A stretch of 22,097 nucleotides of DNA from CALFUK01 sp964398295. GTDB lineage: Bacteria; Bacteroidota; Bacteroidia; Chitinophagales; Saprospiraceae. Both the position numbers and the translations under genes were made by a program. The stretch lies in contig CAYNMW010000069.1 of NCBI GenBank assembly GCA_964398295.1, positions 1-22,097 on the forward strand, given 5' to 3'. Positions within the stretch are counted from its first letter, which is position 1. Every line of letters starts with the position of its first letter. The notes beneath the pieces were generated by a model. The model had not been told where the DNA came from. It ran no database searches and saw only the letters and a list, made by a program, of their open reading frames with translations. This document shows positions 1-7,339 of this stretch, piece by piece.

Positions 1-147
1 GACATTTTTGATGAAATGAATTTTGAGGTAAGCAAACATGAGATCAGTGCATTTTTCAGAAAGCCAGAGCAAAAACAATATCGATTGTGTAAAGACCAAT
101 TCTTACGCAATTTTCTTTTGGGGATGAAATTAAGATACAGATCTTAG
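1..147 (+). CDS. DUF1456 family protein (YehS-like), 3' end only
   Basis: Frame 1 is open from the window edge to a TAG at 145-147, giving the last 48 residues of a protein. The visible stretch contains HEISAFFRKPEQKQYRLC followed by KDQFLRNFLLGMKLRYRS. This matches what I know of the C-terminal half of the second DUF1456 repeat in proteins such as E. coli YehS (an FxR-P-x-H/Q-x-x-Y-x-x-C-x-D-x-x-L-x-x-FL-G-x-x-x-x-x-R signature). The family is a small tandem-repeat protein of unknown biochemical role. The start and the first repeat lie outside the window. Recognition rests on a short tail, so the family call is good but not certain, and no function is assigned. Confidence 0.75.
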   Translation, partial: DIFDEMNFEVSKHEISAFFRKPEQKQYRLCKDQFLRNFLLGMKLRYRS

Positions 148-173
148 TCAGAATAGTGTTTGGTGTAGACATC

Positions 174-209
174 AGAATTGCAGTTGAGGCGATACTGTAA
201 TTCAATTCT
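174..209. repeat. Imperfect stem-loop after the DUF1456 gene
   Basis: A seven-base arm (174-180) pairs with 203-209, and an inner four-base arm (181-184) pairs with 194-197 around a nine-base loop, with a five-base bulge on the 3' side. It begins 27 bases after the DUF1456 stop codon. There is no T-run after it, so it is not a standard intrinsic terminator; it could stabilise the transcript end. Confidence 0.3.
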
Positions 210-349
210 AATTACCAAGAAAATTTGAACCGTTTAAGGACAACTTTTCTCGAAATTTCAACTTCTGCTATGATCTCATAATAACGCATTAATAAAGCTA
301 AATTCATATAACCTTGATTTTTAATATGTTACTGTTGTTACTAACAAGC

Positions 350-358
350 TGTGGATAA
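350..358 (-). promoter_or_regulatory. Perfect DnaA-box match upstream of nrdB
   Basis: TGTGGATAA is the exact reverse complement of the consensus DnaA box TTATCCACA. It lies about 265 bases before the likely nrdB start. In E. coli, DnaA binds boxes upstream of nrdAB and tunes ribonucleotide reductase expression to replication. Whether the same holds here is inference. I saw only this single perfect copy, so it could be chance. Confidence 0.3.
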
Positions 359-460
359 CTAATAATTTGTCGATTCTTCATATTAGGATTTTTTTTCATT
401 TATTTGTAGAACATTCATTGACTTCCATGGCGGCATTTTAGGGAATGAATCAATTTGAAC

Positions 461-475
461 AGTTGAAGTTCAACT
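461..475. promoter_or_regulatory. 15-base palindrome, possible operator
   Basis: AGTTGAA and TTCAACT flank a single G, forming a perfect inverted repeat too tight for a hairpin but typical of a dimeric repressor site. The flanking bases also give TTGAAC and GTTCAA arms (455-460 and 468-473). It lies about 150 bases upstream of nrdB. No regulator can be named from it. Confidence 0.2.
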
Positions 476-623
476 TATTCAATAGCAGATATATATACAT
501 TAAAATTCATTATATATATATTTTTTTATAATTTATTGCCAGAAGTTTTTTTATATCAAAACAAAAGTCAGATATTAGAGATTATTAATATATGACACCA
601 ACTGTATAATATTGAAGAGTAGT

Positions 624-1610
624 ATGATTAAGGACCACGTAGCAGAAGAACCAATTCTAGTAGACAATCCAAATCGATTTGTCTTATTTCCAATACAACA
701 TGATGATATTTGGAATTTTTATAAAAAGTGTGAAGCCAGTTTTTGGACAGCTGAAGAGATAGATTTACACCAGGATCTTACAGATTGGGACACCAAGTTG
801 AATGACAATGAAAAACATTTCATTAAGCATGTCTTAGCTTTCTTTGCAGCAAGCGATGGGATTGTTAATGAAAATTTGGCTGAGAATATGGTCAATGAAG
901 TCCAATACACAGAAGCTAAATTCTTCTATGGATTTCAGATTATGATGGAGAATATTCACTCCGAAACATATTCTCTTCTCATAGACACCTATATTAAAGA
1001 TACAACGGAGAAAGACTATTTATTTAATGCCATTGAAAACATGCCATGTGTCAAAGAGAAAGCAGACTGGGCATTCAAATGGATAGACAATGGCAGCTTT
1101 GCTGAGCGCTTAATTGCGTTTGCAGTTGTAGAAGGCATATTCTTTTCCGGTTCATTCTGTTCTATATACTGGTTAAAGAAAAGAGGCTTAATGCCTGGCT
1201 TGTCTTTTTCTAACGAATTAATATCAAGAGATGAAGGAATGCATTGTGATTTTGCCTGCCTTCTCTATAACGATCATATACAAAATAAACTTCCAAAGAA
1301 AACTATAGAAGACATTATCATAGATGCAGTAAAAATGGAGCAAGAATTTGTTTCAGATGCATTACCCGTCAACTTGATAGGTATGAATGCTACGATGATG
1401 TGTCAATACATCGAGTTCGTCGCTGACAGATTACTTGCCCAACTGGGTAATGACAAAGTGTACAATGTCGACAATCCATTCCCTTGGATGGATTTAATCT
1501 CTCTACAAGGGAAAACCAACTTTTTTGAGAAGCGAGTCGGAGATTATCAAAAATCTGGAGTGCTTGCAGACAAAGACAAACAAGTCTTTAGTTTGGACGA
1601 AGACTTCTAA
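624..1610 (+). CDS. nrdB: Class Ia ribonucleotide reductase, small (radical) subunit
   Basis: This subunit houses the di-iron centre and tyrosyl radical that start reduction of ribonucleotides to deoxyribonucleotides by the NrdA partner. I chose the ATG at 624 (328 residues); an in-frame TTG at 612 would add four residues. Iron ligands can be placed as D78 (in FFAASDGIV), E109 and H112 (in MENIHSETY), E170 (in AVVEGIFFSG), and E204 and H207 (in SRDEGMH). The radical tyrosine is Y116. The C-terminus FSLDEDF closely resembles the eukaryotic R2 tail FTLDADF, which docks on the large subunit. The whole protein is closer to the eukaryote-like class Ia type than to E. coli NrdB. It sits 100 bases upstream of nrdA on the same strand. 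Confidence 0.96.
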   Translation: MIKDHVAEEPILVDNPNRFVLFPIQHDDIWNFYKKCEASFWTAEEIDLHQDLTDWDTKLNDNEKHFIKHVLAFFAASDGIVNENLAENMVNEVQYTEAKFFYGFQIMMENIHSETYSLLIDTYIKDTTEKDYLFNAIENMPCVKEKADWAFKWIDNGSFAERLIAFAVVEGIFFSGSFCSIYWLKKRGLMPGLSFSNELISRDEGMHCDFACLLYNDHIQNKLPKKTIEDIIIDAVKMEQEFVSDALPVNLIGMNATMMCQYIEFVADRLLAQLGNDKVYNVDNPFPWMDLISLQGKTNFFEKRVGDYQKSGVLADKDKQVFSLDEDF

Positions 1611-1649
1611 ATTCAATTAGAAAGCCTACTCAAAATTTTCAGGTCTCAA

Positions 1650-1678
1650 AATAAGGCTAAGGCTCAGGTAACCTTATT
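1650..1678. repeat. Stem-loop between nrdB and nrdA
   Basis: AATAAGG (1650-1656) pairs with CCTTATT (1672-1678) around a 15-base loop. No T-run follows, so it is unlikely to end transcription. It could affect mRNA processing or the relative yield of the two subunits. Confidence 0.25.
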
Positions 1679-1710
1679 ACTTAAAATTAATAATCTAACA
1701 CACACTGCCC

Positions 1711-4083
1711 ATGAAAGTGATGAAACGTAGCGGTAAAACCGAAGATGTCAGTTTCGATAAAATTACTGGCCGTATTAAAAAACTTTGCTATGGATTGGAC
1801 CCAAAATATATTGATCCAATAGGTATATCAAAGAAGGTCATTCAAGGATTATTTGATGGTGTCAAAACCACAGAGCTAGATAATCTTGCAGCAGAAACTG
1901 CAGCTACAATGTCAACCAAACACCCTGACTTTGCCCAGTTAGCAGCAAGAATTGCAATTTCCAACTTACACAAGAACACAAAAAAATCATTCTCCAAAAC
2001 AATGATCGATTTGTACAACTACATCGATCCAAAAACAGGAGAAAAAGCTGGTCTGATCAGTGATGATTTGCTCGCCATTATCGAAAAGCATGGAGAACAA
2101 ATTGATTCTGCGGTGATTTACGACAGAGATTACAACTTCGACTATTTTGGCTTTAAAACATTAGAACGATCGTATCTACTACGTATGGATGGGCATGTTG
2201 TAGAGCGACCACAACATATGTTGATGAGAGCTGCTCTTGGTATCCATGCAGAAGATTTAGAATCCGCATTTGAGACTTACAATTACATGTCTGAAAAGTG
2301 GTTTATCCATGCGACACCTACCCTATTTAATGCTGGCACACCTAAGCCTCAATTGTCTTCCTGTTTTTTATTGACAGCAACAGATGACAGTATTCCAGGA
2401 ATATTCGAAACACTTACAAGATGTGCTAAGATTTCACAATCTGCAGGTGGTATCGGCTTAAGCATACACAATATTAGAGCCAAAGGAAGTTACATAAAAG
2501 GTACTGGAGGCACATCCAATGGCATTATACCAATGCTACGTGTCTATAATGATACTGCCAGATATGTCGATCAAGGTGGTGGAAAACGAAAAGGCGCATT
2601 TGCGGTATATCTCGAACCATGGCATGCTGACATTTTTGACTTTCTTGATCTGAAAAAGAATCATGGGAAAGAAGAAATGAGAGCAAGAGACTTGTTTTAT
2701 GCAATGTGGATTTCTGATCTCTTCATGGAGCGTGTCAAAGCTGACGGTGAGTGGTCATTGTTTTGCCCAAATGAAGCCAAAGGATTACATGAAGTATACG
2801 GTGCAGAATTTGTTGCCCTTTATGAAAAATATGAAGCAGAGGGTCTGGCACGAAAAACAGTAAAAGCACAAGACCTATGGTTTTCCATCTTAGAATCTCA
2901 AATTGAGACAGGCACACCATATATCCTGTACAAAGATGCGTGTAATGAAAAATCAAACCAGAAAAACCTCGGTACGATTAAATCATCCAATCTGTGTACA
3001 GAAATTGTAGAATACACATCCCCGGATGAAGTAGCGGTCTGTAATCTTGCTTCTATTTCACTACCCAAATTTGTCGATGATGGTGTTTTTAATTTTGACA
3101 AATTATACGAGGTGTCCAGAGTTGTCACTCGCAATCTCAATAAGGTAATCGATATAAACTACTATCCTGTCAAGGAAGCTGAAAACTCAAACATGAGACA
3201 TCGTCCAATTGGCATCGGTGTACAAGGCTTAGCAGATGCATTTCTTAAAATGCGATTTCCATTTGATAGTGCAGAAGCCAGACAATTAAACAAAGATATA
3301 TTTGAGACTATCTACTTTGCCGCTTGTTCTGAATCTGCAGATTTAGCGGTTAAAGAAGGACCTTACCAAACATTTGAAGGGTCTCCTGCAAGTAAAGGTA
3401 TTCTCCAGTTTGACATGTGGGACGTTGCCCCTTCTGAAAGATGGGATTGGGATACACTTAAAGAGCAGATTAAGAGCACAGGTCTAAGAAATAGCTTATT
3501 GCTTGCGCCTATGCCAACTGCTTCCACTTCTCAGATTCTAGGTAACAATGAATGTTTTGAGCCTTATACAGCTAACATCTATACAAGACGTACTCTATCT
3601 GGAGAATACATCATAGTCAACAAACATTTGTTACGCGATCTTATCCGACTTAATCTTTGGAATGAAGATATGAAGGAACAATTGATGGCAGCAAATGGCT
3701 CGATTCAAGCTATTGAGGGTATTCCTGAAGACTTAAAAGACATGTATAAAACAGTCTGGGAGTTGAGTCAAAAGGTAATCATAGACATGGCTGCAGAACG
3801 AGGAGCATTTATATGCCAGAGTCAAAGTCTAAACTTGTTCGTGGAGAATCCTAATTTTGGCAAGTTATCTTCCATGCATTTTTATGGCTGGCAGAAAGGA
3901 TTGAAAACAGGTATGTACTACCTCAGATCTAAAGCTGCTGTTGATCCAATCAAGTTTACACTAAGTCAAAAGCATCAACGTAAATTTGGTGCGAATGAAG
4001 CAGATGCTGAGAATCAATTAGAAGAAGTGCCAGATGGAGAAGTCTGCACAATGGAAGAAGGCTGCTTGATGTGTGGTAGTTAA
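1711..4083 (+). CDS. nrdA: Class Ia ribonucleotide reductase, large (catalytic) subunit
   Basis: This is the catalytic subunit that reduces ribonucleoside diphosphates using a thiyl radical generated through NrdB. The N-terminus (about residues 1-95) is an ATP-cone, the allosteric activity domain, beginning MKVMKRSGKTEDVSFDKI. The active-site cysteines are visible: C218 in QLSSCFLL, the N427-x-C429-x-E431 triad in SNLCTEI, and C444 in VAVCNLAS. The barrel motif PMPTASTSQILGNNECFEPY is present, as is the tyrosine pair in GMYYLRS used for radical transfer. The C-terminus CLMCGS holds the C785/C788 pair that is re-reduced by thioredoxin or glutaredoxin. The length of 790 residues is normal. No TAnnTTTG element is evident in the 100 bases upstream, so it probably shares the nrdB transcript. 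Confidence 0.97.
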   Translation: MKVMKRSGKTEDVSFDKITGRIKKLCYGLDPKYIDPIGISKKVIQGLFDGVKTTELDNLAAETAATMSTKHPDFAQLAARIAISNLHKNTKKSFSKTMIDLYNYIDPKTGEKAGLISDDLLAIIEKHGEQIDSAVIYDRDYNFDYFGFKTLERSYLLRMDGHVVERPQHMLMRAALGIHAEDLESAFETYNYMSEKWFIHATPTLFNAGTPKPQLSSCFLLTATDDSIPGIFETLTRCAKISQSAGGIGLSIHNIRAKGSYIKGTGGTSNGIIPMLRVYNDTARYVDQGGGKRKGAFAVYLEPWHADIFDFLDLKKNHGKEEMRARDLFYAMWISDLFMERVKADGEWSLFCPNEAKGLHEVYGAEFVALYEKYEAEGLARKTVKAQDLWFSILESQIETGTPYILYKDACNEKSNQKNLGTIKSSNLCTEIVEYTSPDEVAVCNLASISLPKFVDDGVFNFDKLYEVSRVVTRNLNKVIDINYYPVKEAENSNMRHRPIGIGVQGLADAFLKMRFPFDSAEARQLNKDIFETIYFAACSESADLAVKEGPYQTFEGSPASKGILQFDMWDVAPSERWDWDTLKEQIKSTGLRNSLLLAPMPTASTSQILGNNECFEPYTANIYTRRTLSGEYIIVNKHLLRDLIRLNLWNEDMKEQLMAANGSIQAIEGIPEDLKDMYKTVWELSQKVIIDMAAERGAFICQSQSLNLFVENPNFGKLSSMHFYGWQKGLKTGMYYLRSKAAVDPIKFTLSQKHQRKFGANEADAENQLEEVPDGEVCTMEEGCLMCGS

Positions 4084-4110
4084 GAAAAGAAGTTTGTTCT
4101 TTAGTGATAT

Positions 4111-4146
4111 AAAAAGAAGGCACTGCTAGCAGTGCCTTCTTTTTTT
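4111..4146. terminator. Bidirectional intrinsic terminator between converging genes
   Basis: A perfect 26-base palindrome (4115-4140, centre CTGCTAGCAG, with arms starting AGAAGGCACTG) is preceded by A residues and followed by a run of eight T residues counting the last stem base. Read from either strand this is a strong hairpin with a U-tract. It ends nrdA on the plus strand and the HhH-repeat gene on the minus strand, whose stop codon overlaps the T-run. Confidence 0.9.
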
Positions 4147-6431
4147 CATATCGAATCTTGAAGTTTTTTCAACTCTGCCATTTTACCAGCATTAGCTAAC
4201 GACGCTTGCTTAGGCCAATGAGTAGGATCAGCGAGACCATATCTTGCTCCAGCAGCATTCAATATCTTTTTCAACTTAGTTTTTGATGCTTTCGACAAAT
4301 CACCAAGTGTTTTGATTCCAGCTTTTTTCAATAAGGATTCAATTTTTGGTCCAACACCTTCAATGAGTTTCAAATCATTTTTATTGATTGATTTGATGAT
4401 ACCCATTGAACGTAACTGCTTTTCAGCTTTAGAGTCAGAACCGTCTTTCTTCTGGTATTGGATCAGTTTTCCCCATTGGCCTTTTGCAGCATATGATGCT
4501 TGTCTAGACCATGTTCGTACATCAAGAATTTTATATTTATCACCATGTTTGTCCAATAAAGCTCTGATTTCTCCAGGAGAATAAGATGCCAGGTCAGTCC
4601 AACTTTTGATGCCTTCTTTTATGAGCAGTTGATTCATTTTGGGCCCTATGCCTTCGATCAATTGATAGTTAGTCTTCTTTAATTTACTGTTTAATTGAAT
4701 ATTGAGCACCTCTGCTTTTGCAGTAGATTTTTTGGAAGACTTCGCTCTTGAGATAGATTTTTTCTTTGGTGATTTCTTGGTACTTTTTCCTCCATCTAAT
4801 TCATCCTGAAGGTTTGCCAATCTTGTCCAATGACTTCCTGTTGCAAGCTTAGCTTGACGTGTCCAAGTCGATGGATCGATGTGCGAAAGGCCTTTTCGAG
4901 AAGACAACAATTCTTTTAGTTGTCCAGGAGTCTTGGCTGCTAAGTCTGACCAATTTTTGATTCCTTTTCTTTTGAGCACAGCTGCTGTCTTTGGTCCAAT
5001 GCCTTCAATTATAGTTAAATCGCCTTCTTTGGCTTTAGCGAATTTTGCTGATGAAGTTAACCTTGAGGTCTTACTTGTCGACGCTTTGGTCGCTTTAGAT
5101 TGACCTTTAGCAGGCTTTTTGCCTTTAGCTGCTGTTGGTTTAGACTTTGAAGAAGAAACAGCCTTTTTGGCTCCAGTTGTTTTACCAACTTTTGTTTTTA
5201 CTGCTGATTTAGTTGATGATTTTACACCTGTTTTCGATTTTATTTTTGCAGTAAGTTTCTGAGCTCCTTTTGCCTTAGTTTTAGTCCCAGTTTTTTTGGA
5301 TTTTTTAGTTGCTGCTTTAGCTCCAGCTTTTTTACCTATGGTCTTTGAGCCTGTTTTCTGCTTTTTCTTTTTGGTTGCTTTTTCTTTTTTACTTGCTTTA
5401 GAAGAAGCTTGCTTAGTCTTTGATTTTTTTGCTTTTTTACCAGCATTCTTCTTTTCAACTAAGGCAGCCTTTTTCGTTATTGAATTGTACCCTTTTTGCA
5501 GAGCAAGCGATTTTTCTAGTTTAGCAATTTTCTTCCTTAGAGTTGATAATTCAGTAGAATGAGTAGCAGCAGAATTGGTTCCTAATTCCTGTTGCTCATA
5601 ATCATTGCCTTTTAACAACGCTAGCTCAGCTTCAGTTTGTAGTAATTTATTTCTTAAAGAAGCAATGGCTGGACTCTCATCTGAAATCTCTTTTTGTTCA
5701 TATGTCCCTCCTTTTGACAATGCCAACTCAGCTTCCGTAGCGAGTAATTTATTTCTCAACTGTGCAACTACAGGTGCTTCTTCTGCACTGGCTTCATCTT
5801 GTTCATAGCTCTTTCCCTTTTCCAAAGCCAACTCTGCTTCTACTGCTGTAAGTTTACTTCTCAAGCCTTCATTATCAGTGGATGCCAGCTCAGCTTCAAG
5901 TTCTGCAATTCTACTTCGCAGTGTGGCAATTTCAGGAGCTTGAGTCAATCCAGAACTTAATCTAGATGATTCTCTAGGAGCAACATCTGCGCCTATCTCA
6001 TCACTAGATTTCGAAGGTTTGTTTTTTTCAGCAGCTAACTCATTTTGTAGTTCCTCTATTTTTGATTTCAGGCCATCCACTTCTGATTCTAATGCTGGAT
6101 TTTCTAGTGTTTGTCCTGTATTGGCTTCTGCTGAGTGGACACGATGCTGAAGATCTGCAATTTCTTGTTTGTATCTCGCTCTTTCTTCGTCGAATGAAAA
6201 GTCTGATTCCGCAGAAATTGATTCTGATTCTAATTCTTTAGCCTTATATGTATTTAAATCTGTCTCTAAAGCTTCGAAACGCTTCTGCTCTCTGAGTTGA
6301 GTAGATTCCAGATCTCGAACGCGATTTTTATATCCTCCAAGCAATCTAGACCCAAAGAACCAGCCAAGAATAAATGGCAGTATCCAGGGTAAAATCCAAT
6401 GAGCGTCGCAAAATGAAAACAATATTGACAT
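4146..6431 (-). CDS. Membrane-anchored coiled-coil protein with lysine-rich linker and three helix-hairpin-helix repeats
   Basis: No named function is known to me. The 761 residues fall into clear blocks. Residues 11-35 are a hydrophobic helix (HWILPWILPFILGWFFGSRL). Residues 36-315 are acidic, predicted coiled coil, including about four units of the form LRxKLxxxEAELALxKGxxYEQ. Residues 323-470 are a low-complexity Lys/Ala/Ser/Thr segment like histone H1 or AlgP tails. Three copies of a DUF4332-like HhH domain follow at 472-545, 589-660 and 687-758. Each starts IEGIGPK or LIEGVGPK and ends with a W-x(2)-QA(S/K) segment. HhH domains usually bind DNA backbone or other proteins, so a membrane-to-DNA tether is possible but unproven. 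It starts nine bases after the OmpA-like gene, so the two form an operon. Confidence 0.85.
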   Translation of the reverse strand: MSILFSFCDAHWILPWILPFILGWFFGSRLLGGYKNRVRDLESTQLREQKRFEALETDLNTYKAKELESESISAESDFSFDEERARYKQEIADLQHRVHSAEANTGQTLENPALESEVDGLKSKIEELQNELAAEKNKPSKSSDEIGADVAPRESSRLSSGLTQAPEIATLRSRIAELEAELASTDNEGLRSKLTAVEAELALEKGKSYEQDEASAEEAPVVAQLRNKLLATEAELALSKGGTYEQKEISDESPAIASLRNKLLQTEAELALLKGNDYEQQELGTNSAATHSTELSTLRKKIAKLEKSLALQKGYNSITKKAALVEKKNAGKKAKKSKTKQASSKASKKEKATKKKKQKTGSKTIGKKAGAKAATKKSKKTGTKTKAKGAQKLTAKIKSKTGVKSSTKSAVKTKVGKTTGAKKAVSSSKSKPTAAKGKKPAKGQSKATKASTSKTSRLTSSAKFAKAKEGDLTIIEGIGPKTAAVLKRKGIKNWSDLAAKTPGQLKELLSSRKGLSHIDPSTWTRQAKLATGSHWTRLANLQDELDGGKSTKKSPKKKSISRAKSSKKSTAKAEVLNIQLNSKLKKTNYQLIEGIGPKMNQLLIKEGIKSWTDLASYSPGEIRALLDKHGDKYKILDVRTWSRQASYAAKGQWGKLIQYQKKDGSDSKAEKQLRSMGIIKSINKNDLKLIEGVGPKIESLLKKAGIKTLGDLSKASKTKLKKILNAAGARYGLADPTHWPKQASLANAGKMAELKKLQDSI
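4158..5018 (-). repeat. Three tandem HhH-domain repeats within the coding sequence
   Basis: Each unit is about 72-74 residues: the core IEGIGPK-x-x-x-L-L-x-x-x-GIK, then DLA or DLS, a helix, and a conserved tail with W-x-x-QA and a GxxxL stretch. The copies lie at about 5018-4797, 4667-4452 and 4373-4158. The second and third differ clearly in sequence, so the triplication is old. The spacers between copies are basic and Ser/Lys rich. Confidence 0.8.
5022..5465 (-). repeat. Low-complexity lysine/alanine-rich coding segment
   Basis: About 148 residues are dominated by Lys with Ala, Ser, Thr and Gly in short KKxK, TKxK and AKK units. It is expected to be disordered and strongly positive, resembling bacterial histone H1-like or AlgP-type tails that bind DNA or RNA without sequence preference. 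The DNA is correspondingly rich in TTT and CTT on the plus strand, which creates meaningless antisense frames. Confidence 0.75.
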
Positions 6432-6440
6432 GACTAGAAA

Positions 6441-7193
6441 TTATGATTTTGAAATAGTTACCTCAACTCGATTGTTGGATTGTTGCTCAATTTGTTCGTT
6501 TTCGCCTTTTGAAATAGTAATCAATTGCTCGAGGGCAACCCCTTTATCAATCAAATAGGCTTTTATCTGATCTGCATATTGATAACCTCTTTTGATGTTA
6601 TCTTTAGAACTACCTGTTGCATCAGTGAATCCTGTAATGCGCACTTTTTCACCTGAACCTTTAACATGCTTTGCAACTTCTTCCAGATGCTGATTTGTAG
6701 CTTCAGTCTCGATAAGTCTATTGTCCTTCAGATAAAAAGTCGCTGCTTGCAAGGTGTTGCTTGTTTTAATCTTTCCATCAACTAAAACGTCTAGTCTAGC
6801 CATTCTTTTACAAGTTGAATATTCTTCTACATCAACTTCTTCGATATCGATGACAATATTCTCCTCTGGCAATAGACCATTGAATAACGCTTTAATGGAT
6901 ACAGCACGGTTTCTACCCAATTCTTGATCAGATGATTCTACGGGATTATAAAATCCAGTTACCAGTAATTGATTGTCTGAATTGATGAGTGCTAATAATG
7001 AATCTCTGTAGGATGTCCAGTTGTCGCAAGCATTTGCATTTGGGCTAGACCAATTAAAGCAGATTGGACATTCTGTGTTGGCTGCTGCTTGAGCTGGTAT
7101 TACTTTAGAATGATCACATTGTTTGTAATCCGTCCAAAATTTCCAACCCAATATGAGCCATGCAATTAACGCTAAATAGCCTAATATTCTCAT
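6441..7193 (-). CDS. Membrane-anchored protein with two degenerate OmpA-like domains
   Basis: Residues 3-18 form a hydrophobic signal anchor (ILGYLALIAWLILGWKFW); the rest should be periplasmic. The C-terminal half is an OmpA-like domain: VRITGFTDATGSSKDNI, then a helix, then NNRVEVTI. It keeps the peptidoglycan-contacting Asp (D191), but the usual Arg position in the following helix reads Y206. The first half is a second, weaker copy: LLVTGFYNPVESSDQELGRN with R96 kept and the Asp replaced by N83, ending MARLDVLV. Six cysteines lie in the N-terminal half (two in CPIC), which could form disulphides. The HhH-repeat gene starts nine bases downstream, so the two products may act together at the envelope. 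Cell-wall binding is uncertain because neither copy has both ligands. Confidence 0.8.
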   Translation of the reverse strand: MRILGYLALIAWLILGWKFWTDYKQCDHSKVIPAQAAANTECPICFNWSSPNANACDNWTSYRDSLLALINSDNQLLVTGFYNPVESSDQELGRNRAVSIKALFNGLLPEENIVIDIEEVDVEEYSTCKRMARLDVLVDGKIKTSNTLQAATFYLKDNRLIETEATNQHLEEVAKHVKGSGEKVRITGFTDATGSSKDNIKRGYQYADQIKAYLIDKGVALEQLITISKGENEQIEQQSNNRVEVTISKS

Positions 7194-7339
7194 TTTGATT
7201 TAATTACACTAAGATAAAGGAAATTCGAAGTAAACAAATTCCCTTTAATTTGTAATAATTATGTGTACTTTTATATTAATCAAGTATTGAGCCACTTTAT
7301 TTTATTGGACAAACTTTACAAATTGTCAGAAACTGGTAG

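Larger units (their letters stand above)
148..623. other. Non-coding AT-rich gap upstream of nrdB
   Basis: This gap has no convincing reading frame on either strand. It holds an imperfect hairpin at 174-209 (arms AGAATTG/CAATTCT plus an inner CAGT/ACTG, no following T-run), a perfect DnaA-box 9-mer at 350-358, a 15-base palindrome at 461-475 and two runs of alternating TA at 489-497 and 511-520. The TA runs end in a T-tract and are expected to melt or bend easily. Its size and content suit a regulatory region for the ribonucleotide reductase genes, but I could not place a clear TAnnTTTG promoter in it. Confidence 0.5.

Noticed and set aside
481..530. Two alternating TA blocks upstream of nrdB as a possible pair of NrdR boxes
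   Set aside because: The blocks are about 22 bases apart rather than the usual three-turn spacing and lack the flanking ACA/TGT and central CTATAT-like conserved bases. They look like simple AT-rich DNA.
148..623. Replication origin, suggested by a DnaA box, AT-rich runs and a GTGGATAA sequence
   Set aside because: There is only one perfect box, no cluster of boxes, and no dnaA, dnaN, gidA or similar marker genes nearby.
5296..5562. Plus-strand open frame rich in Phe, Ala and Leu
   Set aside because: It is the antisense image of the lysine-rich coding segment (AAA/AAG read backward as TTT/CTT). No family resemblance was seen.
7209..7238. Minus-strand TTTG-N18-TATCTTAG as promoter of the OmpA/HhH operon
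   Set aside because: The spacing is good and only one base of the -7 element is off, but transcription would begin about 10 bases before the ATG, leaving almost no leader. Not listed as a feature.
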